DNA of 64,000 nt from JB111 sp049856175 (GCF_049856175.1 NZ_JBNDNA010000007.1:62001-126000); one strand, 5' to 3'; positions 15,639 through 24,126 are shown, counted from the first letter of the stretch. Notes: a model not told the origin generated them from the sequence alone. Numbers and translations are program-made.

Positions 15639-16800
15639 GACCATCACGGCGCCCGCCACCGTGCGTCGCGCCACGCGCCCGAACGAGCGCTCCTCCGGGG
15701 TCCGGCGGGCGCGCAGCCTCGGTGCGATCGCCGTCGTCGTCGCCCTGCTCGCGCTCTGGCCGCTCCTGGCGCCCAACGCCTACATGCTCTCCGCCGGCGT
15801 CATCGTGCTCAACTACGCGGTGCTCGCCACCGGCTGGAACATCATGGGCGGGTTCACCGGGTACATCTCGCTCGGGCACATCGCGTTCTTCGGCCTCGGC
15901 GCCTACGGGACCGCGCTGCTCGTGCGCGACACCGGGATGGACAGCTTCGTCGCCATGGGCGTGGCCGCCGTCATCGTCCTGCTCGTCTCGATCCCGGTCG
16001 GCTACGCCGCGCTGCGGGTGCGCGGGGCGTCCTTCGTCATCGTGACGATCGCGCTCGTCCTCGTGCTGCAGCTCGTGTTCCAGTCCTGGCGCTCCTTCAC
16101 CGGCGGCTCCGAGGGCCTGCCCGTGCCCCGGCCGTTCGAGGGCATGCTGCGGCCCGAGATGCACCAGACGTTCTACTTCCTCTTCCTCGGTCTGCTCGCG
16201 CTCGCTCTGGTGGTCTGGGCGCTGATCGACCTCTCGCAGTTCGGCTCCGGGCTCAAGGCGGTCCGCGAGGACGAGGACAAGGCCGAGTCGCTCGGCGTCC
16301 CCACCGCGGGACTCAAGCTCGTGGCGTTCACGATCTCCGCGTTCGTCGTCGGGCTCGCCGGCGGCCTGTACGGACTGTGGTTCGGCGACCTCGACCCGAT
16401 CTTCCAGTTCGACGTCGTGCTCAGCTCCCAGGTGGTGCTCATGGCGCTCCTGGGCGGGACCCGGTTCCTCTTCGGCCCGCTGATCGGCGCGATCGTCGTC
16501 GGCTCCGCGCTGGAGTACCTCGTGCTCGAGTTCGGGCAGAGCCAGTTCCACCTCGTCGCCACCGGCCTCCTGCTCGCGATCGTCGTCCTCTTCGTGCCCG
16601 ACGGCGTGCTCACCGAGCTGCAGAGCCTGTGGCGCCGGGTCCGCCACACCGGCGAGACGTCGATCCGCGAGATGACCGCCGAGGAGCTGCGCGACGCGCA
16701 GACCCCGACCACGGGCACGACGACGGGTGCGTCACCCGCACCCGAGGCGGGGCCCGACGACGCGACGGACGACAGCGCCGACGAAGGGAGCGGGCGATGA
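15622..16800 (+). CDS. ABC transporter permease, LivM family
   Basis: 392 residues. The start is a TTG at 15622 inside the livH-like end, seven bases after GGAGG. An ATG option is not available nearby. Multiple membrane helices and LivM motifs are present (LNYAVLATGWNIMGGFTGYISLGHIAFFG, VREDEDKAESLGV, FTISAFVVGLAGGLYG). After the last helix there is an unusual ~70-residue hydrophilic tail rich in Thr, Ala and Asp, which is not typical of LivM. ATGA links it to the ATPase gene. Confidence 0.9.
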   Translation: MPSDSETITAPATVRRATRPNERSSGVRRARSLGAIAVVVALLALWPLLAPNAYMLSAGVIVLNYAVLATGWNIMGGFTGYISLGHIAFFGLGAYGTALLVRDTGMDSFVAMGVAAVIVLLVSIPVGYAALRVRGASFVIVTIALVLVLQLVFQSWRSFTGGSEGLPVPRPFEGMLRPEMHQTFYFLFLGLLALALVVWALIDLSQFGSGLKAVREDEDKAESLGVPTAGLKLVAFTISAFVVGLAGGLYGLWFGDLDPIFQFDVVLSSQVVLMALLGGTRFLFGPLIGAIVVGSALEYLVLEFGQSQFHLVATGLLLAIVVLFVPDGVLTELQSLWRRVRHTGETSIREMTAEELRDAQTPTTGTTTGASPAPEAGPDDATDDSADEGSGR

Positions 16801-17567
16801 CCGCGACGAGGACCGAGGAACGCACGACCACCGGCGCGGCGGTCCTGCGCACCGAGAACCTGTCGAAGTCCTTCGGCGGCGTGCACGCCGTGGCCGAGGC
16901 GTCGGTGACGTTCCTCGACGGGAAGATCAACGGGCTCATCGGCCCCAACGGATCAGGAAAGACCACGTTCTTCAACTGCGTGACCGGCATGATCCGACCC
17001 GACTCGGGCCGCGTGACCATGCGCGAGCAGGACATCACCGGCTGGGCGCCGCACAGGATCGCCCGCGCCGGCCTCGGGCGCAGCTTCCAGCTGTGCCGGG
17101 TCTTCCCGCGCATGACCGTGCTGGAGAACATGCTCGTCGCCGTCCAGCCCCGCTCGCTCGGCCAGTACCTGAGCGGCAGCACGTCGCCCGCCACGGTCGA
17201 GCGGGCGCGCGCCATGCTCGCCCGGGTCGGGATCGACCACCTCGAGCGCTCCGAGGCCAGGGACATCTCCTACGGCCAGCAGAAGCTCCTCGAGCTGGGG
17301 TCGACCCTCATGTCCGACCCGCCGTTCGTCATGCTCGACGAGCCGGCAGGAGGGGTGAACCCCTCGCTGATCGAGCGCATCGCCGTGCTCGTGCGCGAGC
17401 TGAACGACGAGGGCACGACCTTCCTCGTCGTCGAGCACAACATGGACCTCATCATGCGGCTGTGCGACCACATCGTCGTGTTCGACCGGGGTGCCCCGAT
17501 CGCCGAGGGACCGCCGTCCGTCGTCCAGTCCGACCCGCGAGTGCTGGAGGCCTACCTTGGTGTCTGA
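16797..17567 (+). CDS. ABC transporter ATP-binding protein, LivG family
   Basis: 256 residues, complete nucleotide-binding domain: Walker A GPNGSGKTT, Q-loop in GLGRSFQLCRVF, signature region ISYGQQKLLELG, Walker B PPFVMLDEPAGGVNP, and switch His in VVEHNMDLIM. The signature is ISYGQ rather than LSYGQ/LSGGQ. It powers the transporter with the LivF-like partner. The start shares ATGA with the permease stop. Confidence 0.93.
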   Translation: MTATRTEERTTTGAAVLRTENLSKSFGGVHAVAEASVTFLDGKINGLIGPNGSGKTTFFNCVTGMIRPDSGRVTMREQDITGWAPHRIARAGLGRSFQLCRVFPRMTVLENMLVAVQPRSLGQYLSGSTSPATVERARAMLARVGIDHLERSEARDISYGQQKLLELGSTLMSDPPFVMLDEPAGGVNPSLIERIAVLVRELNDEGTTFLVVEHNMDLIMRLCDHIVVFDRGAPIAEGPPSVVQSDPRVLEAYLGV

Positions 17568-18297
17568 GTCCGACGTCATCCTCGACCTCGACCGCATCGA
17601 GGCCGGCTACGGCAGGGCCGCGCTCGTGCTGCGCGGGCTGTCGATCACCGTCCGCCGCGGCACCGTGGTGTGCCTCGTGGGACCCAACGGCGCGGGCAAG
17701 TCGACCGTGCTCAAGGTGGCCAGCGGTCTGCTGCGCCCTCGGTCCGGGTCGATCACGCTCAACGGCGAGGACGTCACGGGCAAGGGACCGCAGCCGCTGC
17801 TGCGCCGCGGGCTCAGCCATGTCCTCCAGGGCCACTCCGTCTTCAAGGAGATGACGGTGGAGGAGAACGTCATGCTCGGCGGCTACTCGGTCAAGGACCA
17901 GTCCTCGCTCGCCGACCGGGTGGAGTTCGTCCGCGGAGTGTTCCCGATCGTGGCCGAGAAGTGGGGGGCGGCGGCCGGGCTCCTCTCGGGCGGCCAGCAG
18001 AAGCAGGTCGAGTTCGCGCGCGCGCTCATGGTGCGGCCCGACGTCGTGCTCCTCGACGAGCCGTCCATGGGCCTGGACCCCAAGCGCACGACCGTCGTCT
18101 TCGAGGAGGTCGCCCGCATGCGGGACGCGGGGGTCGCCGTGCTCCTCGTGGAGCAGAACGCGCGGCGAGCGCTCGAGATGGCCGACATCGGGTGCGTCCT
18201 GGACCTGGGGACGATCTTCACCACGGGACCCGCGCCCGAGCTGCTGGCCGACCCGAAGCTCAGCGAGCTCTACCTCGGGGGCCGGCCGGCCGCCTGA
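17560..18297 (+). CDS. ABC transporter ATP-binding protein, LivF family
   Basis: 245 residues from GTG 17560 (a TTG one codon earlier is also possible), overlapping the LivG stop by 8 bp. Walker A GPNGAGKST, Q-loop SHVLQGHSVF, signature LLSGGQQKQVEFARAL, Walker B VVLLDEPSMGLDP and VVEQNARRAL-like switch (LVEQNARRAL) are all present. It completes a canonical K-H-M-G-F set. A 156-bp gap to the LacI gene follows. Confidence 0.93.
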   Translation: MSESDVILDLDRIEAGYGRAALVLRGLSITVRRGTVVCLVGPNGAGKSTVLKVASGLLRPRSGSITLNGEDVTGKGPQPLLRRGLSHVLQGHSVFKEMTVEENVMLGGYSVKDQSSLADRVEFVRGVFPIVAEKWGAAAGLLSGGQQKQVEFARALMVRPDVVLLDEPSMGLDPKRTTVVFEEVARMRDAGVAVLLVEQNARRALEMADIGCVLDLGTIFTTGPAPELLADPKLSELYLGGRPAA

Positions 18298-18453
18298 TCC
18301 CGACGCGGGGCGGTCGTGAGCCGCGGGGACGCGGGCGGCCGCCCCGGGAGCCGTCGTGAGCCCCGCGGGCGCGGTCGGGCCGAGTGGGCTAGCGTCACGC
18401 CGACCGGTGCCCGCCGGCTCGGCAGGTGCCGCGTCCGAGTTCGAGGAGGCTCG

Positions 18454-19518
18454 ATGAGCGAGGAGGAACCCCCGCGTCCGACGTCGGCGCGCGCGGGGCA
18501 CGGCCGGGTCACGCTCTCCCAGGTCGCCGAGGCGGCGGGCGTGTCCCTCGCGACCGCCTCGCGCGCCATCAACGGCAGCTCGGAGCGCACCGTGCGCGCC
18601 GAGCTCCGGGAGCGTGTGCTGGCCGCGGCGGCGCGCCTGGACTACTCCCCCGACGCCAACGCCCAGGCGATGGCGCGCGGCCGCACCGACACGGTCGGGC
18701 TCATCGTCCAGGACATCGCCGACCCCTACTTCTCGGCCATCGCCGCCGGCGTCATCGCCGCCGCGGACACGGCGGGCTGCGTCGTCACGCTCGCCACCAC
18801 CCACCGCGACCCCGCCCGAGAGCTCGACTTCATCGCCACGCTGCAGAACCAGCGCGCGCGGGCGATCGTCATCGCCGGCGGTCGCATCGACGACGCGGAC
18901 GTCAACGAGCGCCTGCACCGCGTCCTGCACGCCTACCAGGACCGCGGGGCCGGGGTCGCTCTCGTGGGGCAGCCGCTGCCCGGGCTGAGCACGGTCGTGC
19001 CCGACAACGTCGCGGGCAGCACGGACCTCGCCCGGGCCCTGCACGCGATCGGCTACCGGGAGATCGGCATCCTCGCCGGACCCACCTGGCACGTGACGGC
19101 CCGCGACCGCGTGGCCGCCTTCCGGAGTGCGCTCGGGGAGCTCGGGGTCGAGATCCCCGCGACCTGGGTCGTGCCCGGCGACTTCACCCGCGACGGCGGA
19201 CACGCCGCGATGACGACCCTGCTCGCCGGGAGCAGCAGGCCGCGCCTGGTGTTCGCCGTCAACGACGTCATGGCCGTCGGCGCGATGTCGGCCGCGCGCG
19301 AGGCCGGCCTCGACGTCCCCGACGACGTCGCGATCGCCGGGTTCGACGACATCACCACGCTGCGCGACGTCGCCCCCGGCCTCACGACCGTCGCCCTGCC
19401 GATGGAGCGCATGGGTCGGCTGGCCGTCCCGCTCGCGCTCGAGCCCGACGACGGCCCGCGCGAGATCCTCGTCGGCGCGGACGTCGTCCTGCGCGAGTCC
19501 ACGCCGGACCTGCGCTGA
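18454..19518 (+). CDS. LacI family transcriptional regulator
   Basis: 354 residues from ATG 18454 behind GAGGAGG. A short disordered start is followed by the LacI helix-turn-helix and hinge (VTLSQVAEAAGVSLATASRAIN...LDYSPDANAQAMARGRT, ~18-77) and a type I periplasmic-binding-like effector domain (VGLIVQDIADPYFSAIAAG...FDDITTLRDVAPGLTTV). It lies between the transporter operon and the enzyme operon. Both of those carry a GGAAAGCGC-type palindrome on their promoter, so it is the obvious local repressor, probably induced by the transported compound or a derivative. Confidence 0.92.
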   Translation: MSEEEPPRPTSARAGHGRVTLSQVAEAAGVSLATASRAINGSSERTVRAELRERVLAAAARLDYSPDANAQAMARGRTDTVGLIVQDIADPYFSAIAAGVIAAADTAGCVVTLATTHRDPARELDFIATLQNQRARAIVIAGGRIDDADVNERLHRVLHAYQDRGAGVALVGQPLPGLSTVVPDNVAGSTDLARALHAIGYREIGILAGPTWHVTARDRVAAFRSALGELGVEIPATWVVPGDFTRDGGHAAMTTLLAGSSRPRLVFAVNDVMAVGAMSAAREAGLDVPDDVAIAGFDDITTLRDVAPGLTTVALPMERMGRLAVPLALEPDDGPREILVGADVVLRESTPDLR

Positions 19519-19540
19519 CCCGACGCGTCGGCGTGCCGGG

Positions 19541-19602
19541 CGAGCCCGGACACGGGTCGCCCGAGCCCGGCGCGCAGTGCCCGAGCCCGGCACGCGTTCT
19601 CA
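19541..19602. repeat. Three-copy ~21-bp tandem repeat downstream of the LacI gene
   Basis: CGAGCCCGG recurs at 19541, 19562 and 19582, each followed by a CACG/CGCGC-like stretch. It is one of several short intergenic duplications in the window. No function is apparent. Confidence 0.55.
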
Positions 19603-19632
19603 GCCACGCCCCGGACACGCGTCGGCCCCGCG

Positions 19633-19661
19633 TTGACACCCGGGTAGCCTGGACATAATCT
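19633..19661 (+). promoter_or_regulatory. Predicted promoter of the Gfo/Idh-DUF993-isomerase operon
   Basis: A consensus -35 TTGACA (19633-19638) is followed after 17 bp by TAATCT (19656-19661). CATAAT at 19654-19659 is the alternative -10 with a 15-bp spacer. The operator starts at the next base. Confidence 0.65.
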
Positions 19662-19675
19662 GGAAAGCGCATTCC
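19662..19675. promoter_or_regulatory. LacI-family operator, copy 2
   Basis: GGAAAGCGCATTCC is a palindrome with one mismatched pair and shares GGAAAGCGC.TTC with the copy at 13483. It sits at the predicted transcription start, in the same position relative to the -10 as copy 1. Confidence 0.72.
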
Positions 19676-19698
19676 GCCTCGTACTCGATGGAGAGACC

Positions 19699-20889
19699 AT
19701 GACCACTCGCACGCTCCGCATCGCCATGAACGGCATCACCGGTCGCATGGGCTACCGCCAGCACCTCGTGCGCTCGATCCTTCCGCTGCGGGACGCCGGG
19801 GGCGTGGTGCTCCCGGGCGGCGACCGCGTCCAGGTCGAGCCGATACTCCTGGGCCGCAACGCCGAGAAGGTGGCCGAGCTCGCGCGTCGGCACGGGGTCG
19901 AGCAGTGGTCCACCGACGTCGAGGCCGTCCTGGTGGACCCCACGGTCGACGTCTACTTCGACGCGCAGGTCACGTCGCGGCGGGTACCGGCGATCACGAC
20001 CGCGCTCGCCCACGGCAAGCACGTCTACACGGAGAAGCCGACCGCGGAGACGCTGACCGAGGCCGTCGAGCTCGCGCGCCGGGGCGCCGACGCCGGCGTG
20101 ACCGTCGGGGTCGTCCACGACAAGCTCTACCTGCCGGGCCTGGTCAAGTTGCGCCGCCTCGTCGACGAGGGATTCTTCGGCCGCATCCTGTCGATGCGCG
20201 GCGAGTTCGGCTACTGGGTGTTCGAGGGCGACGTGCAGCCCGGTCAGCGCCCGTCGTGGAACTACCGCAGCGAGGACGGCGGCGGTATCACGACCGACAT
20301 GTTCTGCCACTGGAACTACGTGCTCGAGGGCATCGTCGGGACCGTCGACACCGTGACGGCCCGGACCGTCACGCACATTCCCGCCCGGGTCGACGAGCTG
20401 GGCGCGCGGTACCCGGCCACCGCCGACGACGCGGCCTACGGGATCTTCGACGTCACCACACCGGGCGGAGACCCCGTGGTGGTGCAGATCAACTCCTCGT
20501 GGGCCACCCGGGTGCATCGCGACGAGCTCGTGGAGTTCCAGGTCGACGGCACCCACGGGTCCGCCGTCGCGGGCCTGCACTCCTGCGTGGCGCAGCAGCG
20601 AGCACACACCCCGGCCGCGGTGTGGAACCCCGACCTGCCGGTGACCGAGTCCTACCGCGACCAGTGGCTCGACGTGCCCGCGAACGCCGAGCTGGACAAC
20701 GGGTTCAAGGCGCAGTGGGAGGAGTTCCTCGCCGACGTCGTGGCGGGCCGCCCCCATCGCTACGACCTGCTCTCCGCCGCGCGCGGCGTGCAGCTCGCCG
20801 AGCTCGGCCTGCGGTCGTCGGCCGAGGGGCGCCGCCTCGAGGTCCCCGTCGTCTCGCTCGACGACACCGCCGTGGGAGCGCCCCGATGA
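19699..20889 (+). CDS. Gfo/Idh/MocA family oxidoreductase
   Basis: 396 residues. The N-terminal Rossmann fold has an unusual glycine motif, NGITGRMG (11-18). The family hallmark EKP lies at 112-114 (HVYTEKPTAET), and GGGITTDMFCHWNYVLEG carries the catalytic Asp and His of the C-terminal domain. Members oxidise or reduce a ring carbon of sugars, inositols or glycosides with NAD(P). It is the first gene of a three-gene operon with DUF993 and isomerase-like genes (ATGA overlaps), directly under the operator. Substrate unknown. It may make a keto-sugar intermediate for the two downstream enzymes. Confidence 0.9.
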   Translation: MTTRTLRIAMNGITGRMGYRQHLVRSILPLRDAGGVVLPGGDRVQVEPILLGRNAEKVAELARRHGVEQWSTDVEAVLVDPTVDVYFDAQVTSRRVPAITTALAHGKHVYTEKPTAETLTEAVELARRGADAGVTVGVVHDKLYLPGLVKLRRLVDEGFFGRILSMRGEFGYWVFEGDVQPGQRPSWNYRSEDGGGITTDMFCHWNYVLEGIVGTVDTVTARTVTHIPARVDELGARYPATADDAAYGIFDVTTPGGDPVVVQINSSWATRVHRDELVEFQVDGTHGSAVAGLHSCVAQQRAHTPAAVWNPDLPVTESYRDQWLDVPANAELDNGFKAQWEEFLADVVAGRPHRYDLLSAARGVQLAELGLRSSAEGRRLEVPVVSLDDTAVGAPR

Positions 20890-22100
20890 GCGCGGCCCCC
20901 TCCTCCACGCCCGCCGTCGCGCTGCCTGCGGCCGACGGGACCGTCACCGAGCACCGCCTCGCCGCGGCGCGCGACTGGGGCCGCCCCTCGGCGCCGTTCA
21001 CGTCCCGGGTCGCCTACGCGGCGGCCCACGTCGTGCCCGCCGTGGGCGCCGACAGCACCCCCGGATCGCCCGCCGTCCTGGACTGGGACGCCACGCTGGG
21101 GTTCCGCCACCACCTGTGGTCGCACGGGCTGGGGGTCGCCGAGGCCATGGACACCGCCCAGCGCGGCATGGGCCTGGACTGGCCCGCCGCCGCGGAGCTC
21201 ATCCGCCGCTCGACCGCCGAGGCGCGCTCGGTGGGGGCCGTCATCGCCTGCGGCGCGGGCACCGACGAGGTCTCTCCCGCGAGCCTCGCCGACGCCGACC
21301 ACGACTCGGCGCTGCGCACCGTGACCGACGCCTACCGCGGCCAGCTCGCCGTCGTCGGCGAGGCCGGGGCCCGCCCCATCCTCATGGCCTCGCGCGCGCT
21401 CGCCGCCACCGCCCGCGACGCCGACGACTACCGCTCGGTGTACTCGACGCTGCTCACGGAGAGCTCGACCCCGGTGATCCTCCACTGGCTCGGCGAGGCC
21501 TTCGACCCGCAGCTCGCCGGCTACTGGGGCCACGACGACCCGTACGCCGCCGCCGAGGTCGTGCTCACCCTCGTCGCCGAGCACGCCTCTCGGGTCGACG
21601 GCATCAAGATCTCCCTGCTCGACGCCGATCTGGAGGTCCGGGTCCGGGAGCGCCTGCCCGCGGGCGTGCGCATGTACACCGGCGACGACTACAACTACCC
21701 CGACCTCGTGGTCGGCGACGAGCGGGGACACTCCGACGCCCTGCTCGGCGTGTTCGCCGCCATCGCGCCGGCGGCGTCCCACGCACTGTCCGCGCTCGAC
21801 GCCGGCGACCCCTCCCGCGCGCACGAGACGCTGGCCGCCACGCAGGCGCTGGGCCGGCACCTCTTCGCCGCACCGACCTACTACTACAAGACCGGCGTCG
21901 CGTTCCTCGCGTGGCTCGGCGGGCACCAGCCCGGTTTCCAGATGGTCGGCGGGCTGCAGTCGGGACGTTCCGCACCCCACCTCGTCGAGCTCTTCCGGCT
22001 CGCCGACACCGCCGGCCTGCTCACCGACCCGGACCTCGCCGCCCACCGCATGGGCCGGTTCCTCGAGGTCACCGGCCTCACCCCGGCGGGTGCACGATGA
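20886..22100 (+). CDS. DUF993 family protein (DHDPS-like TIM barrel, putative aldolase)
   Basis: 404 residues, DUF993 family. The segment VDGIKISLLDADLE, with Lys241, lines up with the Schiff-base lysine motif GIKEAT of dihydrodipicolinate synthase/N-acetylneuraminate lyase enzymes. It is followed, as in them, by a strand and GDD (MYTGDDYNYPD). This supports class I aldolase or lyase chemistry on a 2-keto or 3-keto acid or sugar. The DHDPS tyrosine-containing NVP motif is not obvious (VILHWLGEAFDP lies at that place). The true substrate is unknown. Coupled by ATGA to both neighbours, so the three proteins are likely made together. Confidence 0.82.
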   Translation: MSAAPSSTPAVALPAADGTVTEHRLAAARDWGRPSAPFTSRVAYAAAHVVPAVGADSTPGSPAVLDWDATLGFRHHLWSHGLGVAEAMDTAQRGMGLDWPAAAELIRRSTAEARSVGAVIACGAGTDEVSPASLADADHDSALRTVTDAYRGQLAVVGEAGARPILMASRALAATARDADDYRSVYSTLLTESSTPVILHWLGEAFDPQLAGYWGHDDPYAAAEVVLTLVAEHASRVDGIKISLLDADLEVRVRERLPAGVRMYTGDDYNYPDLVVGDERGHSDALLGVFAAIAPAASHALSALDAGDPSRAHETLAATQALGRHLFAAPTYYYKTGVAFLAWLGGHQPGFQMVGGLQSGRSAPHLVELFRLADTAGLLTDPDLAAHRMGRFLEVTGLTPAGAR

Positions 22101-22990
22101 GCGCGCCGGACCTCAGCCGGTTCTCGCTCAACACCGCCACCACGAAGGCATGGACGCTCGAGCAGGCCGTCGAGGGAGCCCTCGCCGCCGGGATCCCCGC
22201 CCTCGGCCTGTGGCGGGACCGCGTGGCCGAGGTCGGGCTCGAGGACGCCGCGCGGCTCGTGCGCGAGGCCGGGCTGCGGGTCTCCTCCCTGTGCCGCGGC
22301 GGGTTCCTCACGGCCCCGGACGAGGACGGGCGGCGCGCCGCGCTGGCCGACAACGCGGCCGCGATCGTCGAGGCCGCCACCCTGGGGACGCACGAGCTCA
22401 TCATCGTCGCCGGCGGGCTGCCCGCGGCCACCGGGCCCAACCGGCCACCCGCCCCGGGCGGCGACCGGGACCTCGTCGCCGCCCGCGCTCGCGTGGCCGA
22501 CCGGATCGCGGAGCTCGTGGACGTGGCCGCCGAGCACGACGTCCGCCTCGTCCTCGAACCGCTGCACCCGATCTTCGCCGGGGACCGGGCGGTGCTGTCC
22601 ACGCTGCGCCAGTGCCTCGACCTCGCGGCGCCGTTCCCGGCAAGCACCGTCGGCGTCGTCGTGGACACCTACCACGTGTGGTGGGACCCCGACCTGCGCG
22701 AGCAGATCGCGCGTGCCGGCGCCGAGGGCCGCCTCGCGGCCTACCAGGTGTGCGACTGGAACCAGCCGATCGCCGCCGACCCGCTGCTCTCCCGAGGCTT
22801 CCCCGGCGACGGCTTCGTCGACTTCCGGTCCGTCTCGACCTGGGTCGCCGAGGCCGGCTACAGCGGTGACGTCGAGGTCGAGATCTTCAACCAGCAGATC
22901 TGGGACGCCCCGGGAGAGGTCACGCTCGCCACCGCGAGCGCGCGGTACGCCGAGCTCGTCGAGCCGTACCTGCGCGCCGGAGGTTCCTAG
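22097..22990 (+). CDS. Sugar phosphate isomerase/epimerase-like (xylose-isomerase-like TIM barrel) protein
   Basis: 297 residues. Metal ligands of the AP endonuclease 2/xylose isomerase-like barrel are visible: Glu154 (LVLEPLHP), Asp190 (VVDTYHVWWDP, with His193), a candidate near Asp220 and Glu262 (VEVEIFN). Relatives include inosose dehydratase (IolE), hydroxypyruvate isomerase, and enzymes that beta-eliminate 3-keto-glycosides. In this operon it would isomerise, dehydrate or beta-eliminate the product of the Gfo/Idh enzyme. The stop overlaps the convergent GNAT gene by four bases (CTAG). Confidence 0.85.
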   Translation: MSAPDLSRFSLNTATTKAWTLEQAVEGALAAGIPALGLWRDRVAEVGLEDAARLVREAGLRVSSLCRGGFLTAPDEDGRRAALADNAAAIVEAATLGTHELIIVAGGLPAATGPNRPPAPGGDRDLVAARARVADRIAELVDVAAEHDVRLVLEPLHPIFAGDRAVLSTLRQCLDLAAPFPASTVGVVVDTYHVWWDPDLREQIARAGAEGRLAAYQVCDWNQPIAADPLLSRGFPGDGFVDFRSVSTWVAEAGYSGDVEVEIFNQQIWDAPGEVTLATASARYAELVEPYLRAGGS

Positions 22991-24126
22991 GGGGCCCCGA
23001 GCTCGAGGACGTGCAGCGCCGACCGGCTCGTGGGCACGTAGTCCAGGCTCGTGTACAGCGCCATCATCGAGTGCGGCTCGGGGTGGTCGACGTCGAGGGC
23101 GAAGTCCACGTCGACGTCGAGGCCGGCGTACTCCATGCCGTCCGCGGCGTACGCGCGCATGGCGGCGCTGAGCAGGGCGCTGCCCACGTGCTTGCCGCGC
23201 CACTCGGACAGCACGCCCAGGACCTCGGTGTAGCCCTCGGTCCAGCCGAGCGCCTCCCAGTCCTGCTCGTACCGGCTGGAGACGATGTAGCCCGCGATCT
23301 TCGCCCGGTCCGAGGAGCGGTCGAGCGCGACGAAGCTCCAGCGTGGCTCGAACGCGGTCGCCTCCGGTCCCCACAGGTCCGACCCGCGCTCCATGGCTCC
23401 CTCGGGCTGGTCCGCGAAGGCGCGGCCGTGCGCGCGGCGCACCTGCTCGGCCAGGTCGGCCGTCCACGGCTCGACCGAGACGTACTGCGGCAGCGCGATG
23501 CCCGGGATGTCCAGGGCGAGGCTCCGGCGCATCTGGACGTACCAGCGGCGCGGCCGGAAGCCGTGCTCCTCGAGGAGCGCCCTGAGGTCGGTCTCGGTCT
23601 CGTCGACGTGCACGACGACGACGCCCTGCTCCGCTCCCGAGGACGCCAGCAACGCACGGGAGGTCGACACCTGCCAGTCGACCAGCGCGAAGCCGGCGCC
23701 CTTGAGGCGCAGGGCGTCGTCGACACCGCCCGAGCACGTGAACGACTGCATGCCCTCGACCTGGCCCTTCGGGCGGACCAGTCCGAACGCTCGCATGACG
23801 CCGTCGCCGTCGTCACCGGCGACGGCACGGAAGCCCTCCCGCTCGGCGAAGTAGCTCTCCACCTCCTCGGCGGAGGTACGCACCGGTGTACCGTCGGCGG
23901 TCTCGATGCGTGAGACGAGCGCGGCGAGCTCCGCGGCTCGGGGGGCGTCGAGCACGGACCACACCAGGCCCTCGACCTGCCGCGGCAGGAGGTGGTCGTC
24001 GAAGGAGCTGACATCGCCCTCGTCGCCGAGCAGGGGCATCGCCCGGGTGTCGCCCGTGGGGTGCCGGGTGGAGGTGCGCAGGCCGGTGAGGGCGGCACGC
24101 AGACCGCGTCCCGCAGGCTGGTTCAC
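22987..24126 (-). CDS. GNAT family N-acetyltransferase (two-domain)
   Basis: 379 residues from GTG 24126, which shares GTGA with the stop of the upstream GNAT gene; an ATG about 29 codons in is possible. The C-terminal half is a clear GNAT (EVLGVLSEWRGKHVGSALLSAAM is motif A; MALYTSLDYVP near the end). The N-terminal half is a degenerate second GNAT-like unit, giving a MshD-like tandem arrangement. I do not assign mycothiol synthase because the typical MshD motifs are not evident. Substrate unknown. Confidence 0.75.
   Translation of the reverse strand: MNQPAGRGLRAALTGLRTSTRHPTGDTRAMPLLGDEGDVSSFDDHLLPRQVEGLVWSVLDAPRAAELAALVSRIETADGTPVRTSAEEVESYFAEREGFRAVAGDDGDGVMRAFGLVRPKGQVEGMQSFTCSGGVDDALRLKGAGFALVDWQVSTSRALLASSGAEQGVVVVHVDETETDLRALLEEHGFRPRRWYVQMRRSLALDIPGIALPQYVSVEPWTADLAEQVRRAHGRAFADQPEGAMERGSDLWGPEATAFEPRWSFVALDRSSDRAKIAGYIVSSRYEQDWEALGWTEGYTEVLGVLSEWRGKHVGSALLSAAMRAYAADGMEYAGLDVDVDFALDVDHPEPHSMMALYTSLDYVPTSRSALHVLELGAP

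Noticed and set aside
20886..22100. Dihydrodipicolinate synthase (dapA) for lysine synthesis
   Set aside because: Only the lysine motif is shared; the N-terminal substrate motif GTTGE and the NVP tyrosine motif are absent, and the operon context is sugar catabolism.
12384..23000. Recent horizontal transfer or mobile island
   Set aside because: No integrase, transposase, tRNA end or flanking direct repeats were seen, and codon and base use match the flanking genes. I keep it as accessory but not as a demonstrated mobile element.
22987..24126. Mycothiol synthase (MshD) for the two-domain GNAT protein
   Set aside because: The tandem GNAT layout is similar, but I could not see MshD-specific motifs. 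A general GNAT call is safer.
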